Shown in pieces: positions 16,912 through 26,459 of a stretch of 64,000 bases of DNA (its first letter is position 1; every line of letters begins with the position of its first letter). Both the position numbers and the translations under genes were made by a program. This DNA comes from Bacteroidota bacterium. GTDB lineage: Bacteria > Bacteroidota > Ignavibacteria > Palsa-1295. The notes below the pieces were generated by a model. The model ran no database searches and was not told the DNA's origin. It was given only the letters and a program-made list of their open reading frames with translations. The DNA is taken from positions 62,001-126,000 of the forward strand of contig JAJPIO010000016.1 of NCBI GenBank assembly GCA_021324735.1. The letters run 5' to 3'.

Positions 16912-18426
16912 TTACGGTGCGTAGAAGGTCTTGGCAACATCGGTAAGAATGATCGGGAATAGACCCGTCGCGAGAAGTCCGATTGCCGCGAGTGCTAAGG
17001 CAGTCCATGCGCTGATGGTGTCACCTCCAACTACCGCAACCGTACCGCTACCGCTTACTGCAATTCCAGCGGTCCCTTCTTCAGGCTCACGGAAGTACAT
17101 TACAACCATCACGCGGAGATAGAAGTAAACGGAGATCAGCGTTGCGATCATACCGAGAACGGCATAAACCGTAAGCCCACTGCGGATCGCGGCAGCAAAA
17201 ACATAATACTTCGCGAAGAAGCCACCAAACGGCGGAATACCAGTAAGCGAAAGCATCATGATGGACATGATGAAGGCGAGCCATGGACGCCGACGTCCAA
17301 GACCAGCATAATCATTTAGCTCAAGCCCGCGACCGCTTTCTTTCTCCAGCAGTGCAACTACGCCGAATGCACCCATCTGCATGAGGGTATAGACGGAAAG
17401 ATAGATGGTTACCGAGGTAGAGCCTTCCTTATTCAGGGCTGCGGCACCAAGCAACATATAGCCGGCATGTGCCACGCTCGAATACGCCAGCATTCGCTTG
17501 ATATTCATTTGCGAAAGGGCGGTGATGTTACCGTAGAACATCGAAGCCAAAGCCAGGATAGCGAGCAGTGTCTGCATCTTCGTAAAAGCGCCAGGATCGA
17601 GCGCGATCGGACCGAGCGCAATATTGAAGATGAGGATCAGTGCTGCAAAAGCACCGGCTTTACCGGCCGTAGAAAAGAAACCGGAAACGACGGTCGGCGC
17701 ACCTTCGTAAACGTCGGGTGCCCACTGATGGAAGGGGAATGCCGCAACCTTAAACGAAAATCCGACGAGCAGCATACCGGCCGCCATCCAGAACATCGGG
17801 CTCGTAAGCGCTGCATGAGCTGTCGTGGGATTTTCCAGGGCTTTGGATATTGTATCCAAATTCGTCGAGGCAAAGGTACCGTACATGAGAGCAATACCAT
17901 ACAGGAAAAACCCGGTTGAGAATGCCCCGAGCAGGAAGTACTTTAGTGCGGCCTCGTTCGACTCACGGCGGCGGCGGAAAAGCCCTGCCAACACGTAGAA
18001 TGCGATCGACATCGTCTCGAGGCCGAGGAACGTGATGATAAGATCGTTACCGGACGCGAGCATGACCATACCACAAGCGGAGAAGAGCGTAAGTCCGCTG
18101 AACTCGCCGACCAACACTTCTTCCTCTTTCAGGTATCGCTCCGCGAGCAATACAGCGATGACGACACCGACCGAGAACAGCACCGCATAATAATTCGCAA
18201 ACGCATCGTTCAGGATCATCCCATTGAAGATGCGTCCCGTGTTACCGAGATTGATGATCGCAGCTGCACCGGCAGCAATAGCGCCAAGAATCGTTAGGAA
18301 AAGCGGAGTACGCGTCGGGACCTTCTCGAACGCATCCCAGAGGAGCACTACTAGGCCCGTCCCCGCCAAAATGAGGAGCGGCATTACGCCATAAATATCT
18401 CGGGCTGATACTGTAAATCCTGTCAT
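16912..18426 (-). CDS. nuoN: NADH-quinone oxidoreductase subunit N
   Basis: Antiporter-like proton-pumping subunit of respiratory complex I (504 residues, about 14 helices) in the inner membrane. Typical segments are seen: the helix-5 glutamate region LGLETMSIAFYVLAGLFRR, the AALKYFLLGAFSTGFFLYG helix with its functional lysine, and SFKVAAFPFHQWAPDVYEGAP, the signature of the NuoL/M/N family. It is last of the nuoJKLMN set, 21 bp after nuoM, and is followed by a terminator. Subunits A-I are not in the window. Confidence 0.96.
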   Translation of the reverse strand: MTGFTVSARDIYGVMPLLILAGTGLVVLLWDAFEKVPTRTPLFLTILGAIAAGAAAIINLGNTGRIFNGMILNDAFANYYAVLFSVGVVIAVLLAERYLKEEEVLVGEFSGLTLFSACGMVMLASGNDLIITFLGLETMSIAFYVLAGLFRRRRESNEAALKYFLLGAFSTGFFLYGIALMYGTFASTNLDTISKALENPTTAHAALTSPMFWMAAGMLLVGFSFKVAAFPFHQWAPDVYEGAPTVVSGFFSTAGKAGAFAALILIFNIALGPIALDPGAFTKMQTLLAILALASMFYGNITALSQMNIKRMLAYSSVAHAGYMLLGAAALNKEGSTSVTIYLSVYTLMQMGAFGVVALLEKESGRGLELNDYAGLGRRRPWLAFIMSIMMLSLTGIPPFGGFFAKYYVFAAAIRSGLTVYAVLGMIATLISVYFYLRVMVVMYFREPEEGTAGIAVSGSGTVAVVGGDTISAWTALALAAIGLLATGLFPIILTDVAKTFYAP

Positions 18427-18447
18427 TGCAAATTCAGAATATGCAAA

Positions 18448-20100
18448 TTATTTAGAAGTGAAGGAAGTGGTCTTTGGCATTACAGCCGTATACATCGGAG
18501 CCTTTTGCGCCGAAGTATTTTGATTCATCGATGTTTGCGTCGTCATGCCACCTTGCTTCATCTTCAGCAAGTCATCCGACATCTGGTACATCGTCTTCTC
18601 ACTCATCTTCATAAAACTCATGGGTTGTATGCCGATCCACAGCATAAAAGCTACGATCGGTACTACCGCTACGATCTCGCGCCAGTTAAGGTCCGGAGTG
18701 TGATGACCGTGCGTATCCTGCTCCACCGGATGCTCCGCACCGTGTGCCGAGACAGGATGCGCTCCAGCCGGAAGCCCAAACGCAAAGCGCTGATACATCC
18801 AAAGCAGATAAACGGCGGCCAAGATGACACCGCTTGCACTCCAGACCGCGTAAGACCACGTATTCAGGACGGGGGAATAATATGCTCCCATCATCGTAAG
18901 GTACTCGCCGATGAAGCCGTTTAGTCCTGGCAAGCCAACGCTCGAAAAAACTGCAATACCGAAGAAGGTAGCATAGAGTGGCACCATCTTCGCCAGACCA
19001 CCATACTCTTTGATCTCGCGGGTATGACGACGATCGTACATCATGCCGAACATCATAAAGAGCATCCCTGTGGAGAGACCATGATTGATCATCTGGATAA
19101 GCGCCCCCTGGAAACCTTCGCGTGTCATCGAGAAGATACCGAGCACGATAAAGCCCATGTGGGCGACAGAGGAATAAGCGATAAGCTTCTTCACATCCGT
19201 CTGCACCATGGATACAAGAGCGCCGTAGATTATACCGATAACTCCGAGCACGGAGAAGAGCGTCGAATAATCGAAGCTCGCTTGCGGGAAGAGGCCTAAA
19301 CAGAAACGGATAAGGCCGTAGGTACCCATCTTGAGAAGCACGCCGGCAAGAATGACCGAACCTGCGGTCGGAGCCTCTACGTGTGCATCCGGCAACCACG
19401 TGTGGAGCGGGAAGATCGGTACTTTGATCGCAAAGCTCAGCGCGAATGCCAGGAAGAGATAATGCTGAACGTCGATCGGCAGCTTTTGCGAGACGGCCAT
19501 CAACTTCGTCAGGTCGGTCGTGAAATGACCTGTTACGTGCCCAGCCTCGATCCCCAGCCAAATGATGGCAACCAGCATTATAAGTGAGCCGGCCATCGTG
19601 TAAATAAAGAACTTGACCGCGGAGTATATGCGTCGCTTACCACCCCATACACCGATGATGAAATACATCGGAATAAGGATGATCTCCCACATGACGTAGA
19701 AGAGGAAGAGATCGAGGGAGCAAAAGACGCCAAGCATGCCCGTTTCGAGGAGCATGAGCAACGCCATAAAGCCGGGCACACTGCGGTTGATCGAATTCCA
19801 CGTACCAAGGATCGTGACGAGCATGAGGAATGTGGTCAGCAGCACCAGCATCATCGACATGCCATCGACGCCCACGAAGTAAGTAAAGTAGAGCCCCGGT
19901 GTTATAACCCACGGTACTTGCTCGACGAGTTGATAGCCGTTCGAGGCAGCATTGAAGTCGCTATAGACTACGAGCGAAACAACGAATACAACGATCGAGG
20001 TGATAAGCGCGACCCATTTCGCGGCTTCAGCCTTCCTGGTGGCAAGCGCTACAAGCGCGCCAACGATGGGGAGGAATATGAGGAGTGAAAGTATGCCCAT
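18448..20100 (-). CDS. nuoM: NADH-quinone oxidoreductase subunit M
   Basis: Second antiporter-like proton channel of complex I (550 residues). Seen: the FYVMWEIILIPMYFIIGVWGG helix with the conserved glutamate, KFFIYTMAGSLIMLVAI, KVPIFPLHTWLPDAHVEAPT with the channel lysine, and KLIAYSSVAHMGFIVLG. After the last helix the protein has a soluble tail of about 55 residues rich in Met, Gln, Thr and Ser (from roughly residue 495), longer than in most NuoM proteins. The ATG lies one base from the nuoL stop, so the pair is tightly coupled. Confidence 0.96.
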   Translation of the reverse strand: MGILSLLIFLPIVGALVALATRKAEAAKWVALITSIVVFVVSLVVYSDFNAASNGYQLVEQVPWVITPGLYFTYFVGVDGMSMMLVLLTTFLMLVTILGTWNSINRSVPGFMALLMLLETGMLGVFCSLDLFLFYVMWEIILIPMYFIIGVWGGKRRIYSAVKFFIYTMAGSLIMLVAIIWLGIEAGHVTGHFTTDLTKLMAVSQKLPIDVQHYLFLAFALSFAIKVPIFPLHTWLPDAHVEAPTAGSVILAGVLLKMGTYGLIRFCLGLFPQASFDYSTLFSVLGVIGIIYGALVSMVQTDVKKLIAYSSVAHMGFIVLGIFSMTREGFQGALIQMINHGLSTGMLFMMFGMMYDRRHTREIKEYGGLAKMVPLYATFFGIAVFSSVGLPGLNGFIGEYLTMMGAYYSPVLNTWSYAVWSASGVILAAVYLLWMYQRFAFGLPAGAHPVSAHGAEHPVEQDTHGHHTPDLNWREIVAVVPIVAFMLWIGIQPMSFMKMSEKTMYQMSDDLLKMKQGGMTTQTSMNQNTSAQKAPMYTAVMPKTTSFTSK

Positions 20101-20101
20101 C

Positions 20102-22057
20102 TTAGAACATCACTAAATATCCAACAACCACGAACAGTCCTACTACAATAAGTACGGCGTAATTCTGGGCGATGCCCGTCTGGATACGCCGGATCGAACC
20201 CGAACCGATCTCCGCGATCTTTGCAAGACCATTGACAATACCATCGATCACACGAACGTCGATGATCTGCCACAGGAAATTTTTGCTGATACTATAGAGC
20301 GGCTGGACGATACCTTTATCGTAGATCTCGTCCACATAAAACTTATTATGCATTAACTGGTACGCAGCGCCGAGTTGTGCTTCCTGCTTGGCAAGCGTCG
20401 TACGGCTCTTGTAGAAGCGCATCGCAAGCAGAATACCGAAGAGGGCAATCGCGACCGAAACACCCATGAGCGCCCATTCGAGTGCGGGGCTTTCTGCAAC
20501 ACCGGCTGTCATTGCGATCTCTGTACCCTTACCGACAACCGGTTCGAGCCATTGTTCGAACACATTACCAGCACCAAATACCGATGGCATTCCGAGGAAG
20601 CCACCAGCCGTCGAAAGGATCGCGAGTACTACCAGAGGCAGCCACATCTTCCAATCGACCTCATGGGGTGTATGATGGTGTGTGTCGAAGCGCTCCTTTC
20701 CATAGAAGGTTAAGAAGACGGCGCGGAACATATAGAAGGCGGTCATAAGCGCGGCAATAGCGCCGATGAGCCACAGTACCATCGAGCCGTGGCTGAATGC
20801 CTGCCACAAGATCTCATCCTTCGAGAAAAAGCCGGCGAACGGGGGAATACCTGCAATAGCAAGCGTCGCAATAAAGAACGTCCCGAACGTGATCGGCAGA
20901 TACTTCTTAAGTCCACCCATCTTCTGCATGTCCTGTTCGTGGTGCATCGCAAGAATGACCGCACCCGAGCCAAGGAAGAGACATGCTTTGAAGAAGGCAT
21001 GGGTCACAACGTGGAACACACCAGCAGTAAACGAACCGACACCCAAAGCAAGGAACATATAGCCAAGCTGGGAGACGGTGGAGTAGGCCAGCACCTTCTT
21101 AATATCGTTCTGGAAGATACCGATCATCGCTGCGAAGATCGCGGTCACCGCACCGACTGCTGCGACCACGGCGAGCGTTGTCGGTGCAAGTGCAAACAAA
21201 ATGTTCGAGCGAGCTACCAGGAAGATACCGCTCGTTACCATCGTGGCGGCGTGGATAAGAGCCGAAACCGGCGTTGGACCCGCCATAGCATCCGGCAGCC
21301 AAACATAGAGCGGGATCTGCGCGCTCTTACCGGTACAACCCAGGAAGAGCATCAGGGTAATGATCGTAATGATCGTCGCTCCGCTGCCCATACCGAGTGC
21401 AAGTCCGGCATGTCGAACGCCATCGACCATGTTGTTGCCAGAGCCGAGAACGTCGAGATAGTTTAGCGAGCCGAACTGATAGAGCATTGCTCCCATCGCT
21501 ACCAAGAAGCCAAAATCACCAATGCGGTTTACGATGAAGGCCTTCTTCGCAGCATTGTTATTCTTATCTTCATCGTACCAGAAGCCAATAAGAAGATAGC
21601 TGCAAAGTCCTACGCCTTCCCATCCGAGGAATGTCAGTAAATAGTTATCGGCCATGACGAGCTGGAGCATCATGACGATAAAGAGATTGAGATAGACGAA
21701 GAAGCGCCAGAAGCCTCGATCGCCCTTCATATAGGCGATACTATAGAGATGGATAAAAGCGCCGACCCCTGTAATGACCAGCATGAAGATGATCGAAAGC
21801 TGGTCGATCAGGTAGGCCAGGTTCACTTGCACGCGCCCGACGTGTATCCAATCGAGCATAACAAAGTGAATGGGGCGCTCTTCGGCTGGCCGGCCCATCA
21901 TCTCGAAGAAGATACCGGCCGTGATGAAGAAGCTTATGAAAACAGCAATGGTGGCTATCCAGCCAGCCGTCGAGCCCTTCATCTTCGAGCCGAAGAAGAG
22001 ATTGATCACAAAGGCCGCAAGCGGCACCAGTACGATAAAAGGTATGAGGTCAGTCAC
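20102..22057 (-). CDS. nuoL: NADH-quinone oxidoreductase subunit L
   Basis: Largest membrane subunit of complex I (651 residues), at the distal end of the arm, with a channel domain plus a long lateral helix at the C-terminus. The start is GTG at 22057, four bases past the nuoK stop region. Typical segments: FLGWEGVGLCSYLLIGFWY, AFIVNRIGDFGFLVAMG with the channel lysine upstream, PLYVWLPDAMAGPTPVSALI and KVLAYSTVSQLGYMFLALG. The C-terminal region includes the conserved YKLMHNKF-like segment YQLMHNKFYVDEIYD, followed by the anchoring helix. Nothing appears missing. Confidence 0.96.
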   Translation of the reverse strand: MTDLIPFIVLVPLAAFVINLFFGSKMKGSTAGWIATIAVFISFFITAGIFFEMMGRPAEERPIHFVMLDWIHVGRVQVNLAYLIDQLSIIFMLVITGVGAFIHLYSIAYMKGDRGFWRFFVYLNLFIVMMLQLVMADNYLLTFLGWEGVGLCSYLLIGFWYDEDKNNNAAKKAFIVNRIGDFGFLVAMGAMLYQFGSLNYLDVLGSGNNMVDGVRHAGLALGMGSGATIITIITLMLFLGCTGKSAQIPLYVWLPDAMAGPTPVSALIHAATMVTSGIFLVARSNILFALAPTTLAVVAAVGAVTAIFAAMIGIFQNDIKKVLAYSTVSQLGYMFLALGVGSFTAGVFHVVTHAFFKACLFLGSGAVILAMHHEQDMQKMGGLKKYLPITFGTFFIATLAIAGIPPFAGFFSKDEILWQAFSHGSMVLWLIGAIAALMTAFYMFRAVFLTFYGKERFDTHHHTPHEVDWKMWLPLVVLAILSTAGGFLGMPSVFGAGNVFEQWLEPVVGKGTEIAMTAGVAESPALEWALMGVSVAIALFGILLAMRFYKSRTTLAKQEAQLGAAYQLMHNKFYVDEIYDKGIVQPLYSISKNFLWQIIDVRVIDGIVNGLAKIAEIGSGSIRRIQTGIAQNYAVLIVVGLFVVVGYLVMF

Positions 22058-22061
22058 GGCG

Positions 22062-22364
22062 TTACCACTTCAAAATGTTGACCTTGGCAATATCGACGGT
22101 CTGTCGATTCCGGAAGAGAGCAATGACGATCGCAAGTCCGACGGCTGCTTCGGCAGCGGCGACCGTCATCACGAAGAAGACCAGTATCTGTCCGGTCTGA
22201 TCTCCTAAAAATTGTGAGAACGCGATCAGCGTCAGGTTAACGGCGTTGAGCATCAGCTCTACACACATGAACACGATGATCGCATTTCGACGGAAGAGAA
22301 CACCAGCCGTTCCGATCACGAAGAGGATCGCAGAAACAGCCAGGTAATGAGATAATGGAGCCAT
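22062..22364 (-). CDS. nuoK: NADH-quinone oxidoreductase subunit K
   Basis: Three-helix complex I subunit (100 residues), homologous to MrpC. Both conserved membrane glutamates appear: one in [18 protein letters not shown] (second helix) and one in [18 protein letters not shown] (third helix), which belong to the quinone-linked proton path. It lies between nuoJ (70 bp upstream) and nuoL (4 bp downstream). Confidence 0.96.
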   Translation of the reverse strand: MAPLSHYLAVSAILFVIGTAGVLFRRNAIIVFMCVELMLNAVNLTLIAFSQFLGDQTGQILVFFVMTVAAAEAAVGLAIVIALFRNRQTVDIAKVNILKW

Positions 22365-22434
22365 CCTTCTTACGAAATATGAAAGATGAAATACAAAAAA
22401 CTATTCGGAGTCATGGGGTAGGTATGCCGGTCTC

Positions 22435-22944
22435 TCATGCAAGTCGCTTCTTTGCAAGGATGATAGCACCTACCGCCGCTGAGATCAGGATAATGGAAGC
22501 CATCTCGAATGGAAACGAGTAGGCGGTGTAGAGCGTCGTTCCTACAGACTCTGTGGTACCCAATACCGCAGCGCTGGCGCTGATCGTCTTCGGCAGCTTG
22601 TCCTCGGACATAAAGATCATGGCCAGGATCTGGGCAAGTACGCCGAGGGCCACGAGCACGCCAACCAGCGACTTCCAACTACTGGTAATTCGGATATCCT
22701 CACTCTCCAGATTTAGGAGCATGATGACGAATAGCACGAGCACCATGATAGCGCCGGCGTAGACCGCGACCTGAACGACCGCGAGAAACTGCGCCGAAAG
22801 AGTTAAGTAGATGCCCGCCAGGAAGCAGAACGTCATGACCAGCATGAGCGCGCTGACAACGGCGGATTTGCGAGTAATGGTGAGGAGGGCGAAGATGATC
22901 GCGCCCGCGCTCAGAACGTAGAATGCAATTTCACTAAGTGGCAT
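22435..22944 (-). CDS. nuoJ: NADH-quinone oxidoreductase subunit J
   Basis: Five-helix complex I subunit (169 residues). The third helix, AVVQVAVYAGAIMVLVLFVIM, is the conserved segment that carries the pi-bulge in known structures. It is the first gene of this operon: a promoter-like TAAATTTG lies 28 bp upstream, and the next gene upstream is divergent. In most genomes nuoH and nuoI directly precede nuoJ; here they do not, so the complex I genes are split between at least two loci. Confidence 0.95.
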   Translation of the reverse strand: MPLSEIAFYVLSAGAIIFALLTITRKSAVVSALMLVMTFCFLAGIYLTLSAQFLAVVQVAVYAGAIMVLVLFVIMLLNLESEDIRITSSWKSLVGVLVALGVLAQILAMIFMSEDKLPKTISASAAVLGTTESVGTTLYTAYSFPFEMASIILISAAVGAIILAKKRLA

Positions 22945-22971
22945 CCTGAAAATTTACTGAACCAAGATGCA

Positions 22972-22979
22972 CAAATTTA
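22972..22979 (-). promoter_or_regulatory. Likely -7 promoter element of the nuo operon
   Basis: TAAATTTG on the minus strand matches the Bacteroidota TAnnTTTG element and lies 28 bp before the nuoJ ATG. No TTG is present at the expected -33 spacing, so the site is only half supported. Confidence 0.4.
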
Positions 22980-23142
22980 CGACGAATATTAGCGTGAGCT
23001 TTGGTTTTGACGTTTTTGGGATGAGAAGTCGAACGAGAGAACATTCGGTGTAACGGTTTCAGAATTTAGAGATTATTGGGCATTGTTCAGTAACCTTTGT
23101 ATCACTGACGGGTCTATAGTATGTGTCCAGATTATTCTTCGC

Positions 23143-23346
23143 ATGAAAACCTTCCTCCGCTCCCTGATTTCCTTAGTCATAGTAGCGATATCTCTATCCA
23201 ATACTTTCGCTCAAGTATCATCACCGCTAAACTCCAGTGGCCGGGATTTCTATATTGCCGAACTGGTACCCAGCATTAAATGCGGTGCGATCAAGCCTAC
23301 CAGGGCTTTTTCGTCCTTGTCAGCTCCTTTTACGACTGCAATGTAA
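23143..23346 (+). pseudogene. N-terminal fragment (signal peptide) of a frameshifted T9SS protein
   Basis: Starting at ATG 23143 this frame encodes a clear signal peptide (MKTFLRSLISLVIVAISLSN, cleavage after TFAQ), followed by SSPLNSSGRDFYIAELVPS, which looks like the beginning of a large secreted IgGFc-binding-like protein, and stops at 23344-23346. The neighbouring frame, open from 23280, carries the rest of that protein but no signal peptide. The two overlap at 23280-23346, and joining them needs a -1 shift, for example one lost base near 23284-23288. This is either a real mutation, a sequencing/assembly error or, less likely, a slip at the T5 run (23308-23312). Confidence 0.7.
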
Positions 23347-26339
23347 CCGTTAGTTATTTCGACCCCAATAGTTCACCTGCAGGTCAAGAAATACCTACAG
23401 CACCTGTCCATATTGTTGCTAAACACGGCTTGCAAATAGCGCTGGACCAAGGCTACATGAACCCACGGGATAATAATGGTAATCCTATAGCCCCGAACGG
23501 CGAACAAGGCATTTATGCCACATGCCATATTCATGCGGATAAGCCGATCTCTGTGCAATATTATTCTACCGGCCCCAATTCGACAGGAATGTATCTCGCC
23601 CTTCCGACACAGGCGTTAGGGAAGCGATATGTAGTAGCCTCACTTCCAACGAACCCTGGATACGGCGCAGCTAATTCAAGTCACTTTGCTTGCACCATCG
23701 ATTCGGCAAGTTCAGAATTTGGCATCGTCAGTGTGTCCGATAACACTCACGTGACGATTACTCCGAACGGCCTTACTCGCGGCGGACATGTCGGAGTCTC
23801 AAGCGGCTTGGGTGCAACAGGCGCGAAGCATCCTTTCACGGTCACCTTGACGCGTGGACAAAGTTACTGGGTAAAGTCCGTTTTAAACGACCCGTTGGAT
23901 GATATGTCGGGCTCCGTCGTGGTGTCCGATCAACCGGTTGCCGTTATTGCCGGTAATGAGAATGCCTATCACGGCGAGACGGCATTTGTAAGTGCCGGCG
24001 GTGACCAGCGGAATATGACGGTCCAGCAAATGATCCCGGTCGATTATTGGACCTCCAGCGGCTACGTTTCTATGCCATTCTTCGATGCGACGGGTGGCGC
24101 CTCCAGCGATGCCTCGGCAGGCGACGAGTATAAATTCTTTATCTACGATTCGACGAACACAACGCTAAGTGTTTATACCGACGGCCCCCGTACACCGACG
24201 TTAAATGAGTTTGGCGTCGCTTCGATCCCTAACGTACTTACAGGCTTAACAGCTAACTCTAACAACAGCCAGCGTTTCTTCGCGGAGCAGTACGATTACC
24301 GCGCGATGTACACGGCAACGGAGCCATTTACTGCTCCCGCGCAAATGAACGTGGTCCCGCTTGGCCGATGGTGCACAAGGTTTATGTGGTATGTCGCTGA
24401 TGACAAAGCACAAGTTCATAAGAGGCGATATATCAATGTTGTTGCTCGAAGAGATCTGTTTCCAAAAATACTGCTTTCACATAATGGCGGTGCCCTTCTC
24501 ACCATCAATTCTTATCTGCCTGCTGGCGCAGGCAATACGCCCGCCGTATGCAGTATTCCTGGCCATCCAGAATTAGTGGGGAAGCGATTCGAAGTTTCAC
24601 CCGGCGCGTGGTATGCCAAAAGCGATTCCGCTTTTATTGTCTATCAATACGGCATGTTAGGATTAGATCCTGATATGGACCTAGGCGATAGTGACGATGA
24701 CGACTACTATGATGAATATGCCGCCCCTTGTGGGCAGTCCTTTCACATCGATGGAGCACTCACTCCTCAACTGAGCGTCGACACAACATGCAATGGTTGG
24801 AGAATTACGGCCACCGACCTTTCGCCTATCGATCAGGGGCTTGCTTCCCTTGAGCTATTGAAAGATCCCGAAGGAGTAATTATACGTAAACCAGGTACCG
24901 ATTCCGGATATATCAGTACGAATGTCGATTTTCTTCAGCATAGCATTACCGTAATACCAGGCGTGGACTCCGTCTCGACCCAAATCATTATAGATGACCC
25001 GCTCAAAAATGCAGATGCGTGGATAATGGCGACGAATGTTGCCGGCAACGATACACTAATTCACTTACAGTATTTAGCTCCTCGACTCTCGTTCTATTCT
25101 ACCTATCACTCTGATTCAGCCACGTTCTACAATTCGCCACTTGGTACTGACACGTGCACGCAATTCATTCTTAAGAACGATGGAAGCGCAACTTTTACCG
25201 CTCTCGGATATGACCTCGCGAATGGCTCTCAAGGCTTCCGGGTAACCAACGTCAGTCGGCAACTCCCATATCGTTTGGGGCTCAATGATTCTATTGTTTT
25301 TTCGGTCTGCTTTAATGCCAACCAACCATCTCATGTCTATTTAGATACCCTGCGGGTTCATACGGATTGTCCCACGGCCTTTGGCGCTCTTTACGGCTCA
25401 ACCTCTGTCGGTGAGATCGAGACCGAAGATTATGATTTCGGGCCGGTTCCCCTTGGCACGAAGAAGTGTCACGGCATTAAAGTTTGGAACGTTGGCAAAG
25501 CACCATTCCTGCTTACCAAGAGCTGGCTACTGGATAATATGACGAATTTCATCTTCGCCGATTCCGCACTCCTGCCAGTGAGGATCGATACAGGAATCGC
25601 CAATGCAAAGACCTTTACATTCTGCTATTCACCAACGCAGGACTCGATGAAGGACACAACTACCATGCATTGGGCAAGCGACCTTCCCTCGCCATTCGAG
25701 CATCAGAAGAAAGACTTCAGTAATTTGTATGGGTATGGTATCAAGCCCGATCTTTCATGGAATCCTGGAGAGCAAGAATTTGGAAGCCAAAATACGCGAG
25801 TAAGAAGATTCTACCTAAGAAATGTAGGCACAGCCCCTGTCATTGTTGACTCGATGAAGATCGCCGGTCCAGAGGGAAGAGAATACAAAATAAAAGCAAC
25901 TGAAGTCGGTAGTCTCACACACGTATTTATTCCAGAAGACAGTATCTGGGTTGACATCGAATTTAGTCCCGATACGACCAATGTCCACGGCCGCATTGAT
26001 ACGCTCATCGCGTACGACGACAATAATATTGACCCTATTGCGATCCTCTATGGGATTATCGGTTACTCAGCGGTTGGACAGGGAAGCCAAGTCTATGAGG
26101 GTCTCCGGATAGTCCCAGACCCTGTGACCACTGACCAAGTACAAATATTTGTCCCAACAAGCTTCGAAGGCGAATACAAGCTTATCGTAACAGATGAGTT
26201 GGGGAGAGTAGTAAGAAATAGTGATGGGGAAGGAAGTGCGGTGGCTCTATCGGTAGACGGTCTTCCGAGCGGGACATATTTTGTCCGCGCCTACCGACAA
26301 AATGACATGCGAACCGGCATATTCAAGATTCTTAGATAA
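23280..26339 (+). CDS. Large secreted protein with T9SS C-terminal tail (main part of frameshifted gene)
   Basis: A 1019-residue frame that should be the body of the protein whose signal peptide is in the other frame upstream; the ATG at 23280 directly follows an in-frame stop and is probably not the natural start. The first roughly 430 residues resemble the N-terminal IgGFc-binding domain found in many Bacteroidota surface proteins (repeated short beta segments, HIHADKPISVQYYSTGP, SYWVKSVLNDPLDDMSGSVV). Then come an acidic Asp-rich turn (DLGDSDDDDYYDEY) and two or three beta-sandwich modules of the choice-of-anchor/ASPM-like kind (about 600-940), with VWNVGKAPFLL and LRNVGTAPVIVD. The last 75 residues are a type A T9SS sorting tail (IVPDP near its start, GLPSGTYFVRA, ending FKILR). 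Predicted surface or secreted protein; the ligand is unknown. Confidence 0.82.
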   Translation: MRCDQAYQGFFVLVSSFYDCNVTVSYFDPNSSPAGQEIPTAPVHIVAKHGLQIALDQGYMNPRDNNGNPIAPNGEQGIYATCHIHADKPISVQYYSTGPNSTGMYLALPTQALGKRYVVASLPTNPGYGAANSSHFACTIDSASSEFGIVSVSDNTHVTITPNGLTRGGHVGVSSGLGATGAKHPFTVTLTRGQSYWVKSVLNDPLDDMSGSVVVSDQPVAVIAGNENAYHGETAFVSAGGDQRNMTVQQMIPVDYWTSSGYVSMPFFDATGGASSDASAGDEYKFFIYDSTNTTLSVYTDGPRTPTLNEFGVASIPNVLTGLTANSNNSQRFFAEQYDYRAMYTATEPFTAPAQMNVVPLGRWCTRFMWYVADDKAQVHKRRYINVVARRDLFPKILLSHNGGALLTINSYLPAGAGNTPAVCSIPGHPELVGKRFEVSPGAWYAKSDSAFIVYQYGMLGLDPDMDLGDSDDDDYYDEYAAPCGQSFHIDGALTPQLSVDTTCNGWRITATDLSPIDQGLASLELLKDPEGVIIRKPGTDSGYISTNVDFLQHSITVIPGVDSVSTQIIIDDPLKNADAWIMATNVAGNDTLIHLQYLAPRLSFYSTYHSDSATFYNSPLGTDTCTQFILKNDGSATFTALGYDLANGSQGFRVTNVSRQLPYRLGLNDSIVFSVCFNANQPSHVYLDTLRVHTDCPTAFGALYGSTSVGEIETEDYDFGPVPLGTKKCHGIKVWNVGKAPFLLTKSWLLDNMTNFIFADSALLPVRIDTGIANAKTFTFCYSPTQDSMKDTTTMHWASDLPSPFEHQKKDFSNLYGYGIKPDLSWNPGEQEFGSQNTRVRRFYLRNVGTAPVIVDSMKIAGPEGREYKIKATEVGSLTHVFIPEDSIWVDIEFSPDTTNVHGRIDTLIAYDDNNIDPIAILYGIIGYSAVGQGSQVYEGLRIVPDPVTTDQVQIFVPTSFEGEYKLIVTDELGRVVRNSDGEGSAVALSVDGLPSGTYFVRAYRQNDMRTGIFKILR

Positions 26340-26459
26340 AAATAGCTTGGTCTACCAAATATTCTGAATCTTTGGAACTCGGTTCAGTTCATTAAATGAA
26401 AACAGAACTCAATTCTCAGACATATTTTAAAAATGTGGATAAATTTAGTGTAACGCTAA

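Noticed and set aside
18686-19561. 291-residue minus-strand frame within nuoM
   Set aside because: It lies in another frame of the same strand, fully inside nuoM; Arg-rich translation typical of a shifted frame.
20789-21466. Long plus-strand open frame opposite nuoL
   Set aside because: Antisense shadow of a conserved gene; composition Arg/Glu/His-rich without domain.
23280-23346. Programmed -1 frameshift
   Set aside because: Only a T5 run is present, with no evident downstream stem or full slippery heptamer; a simple indel is more economical.
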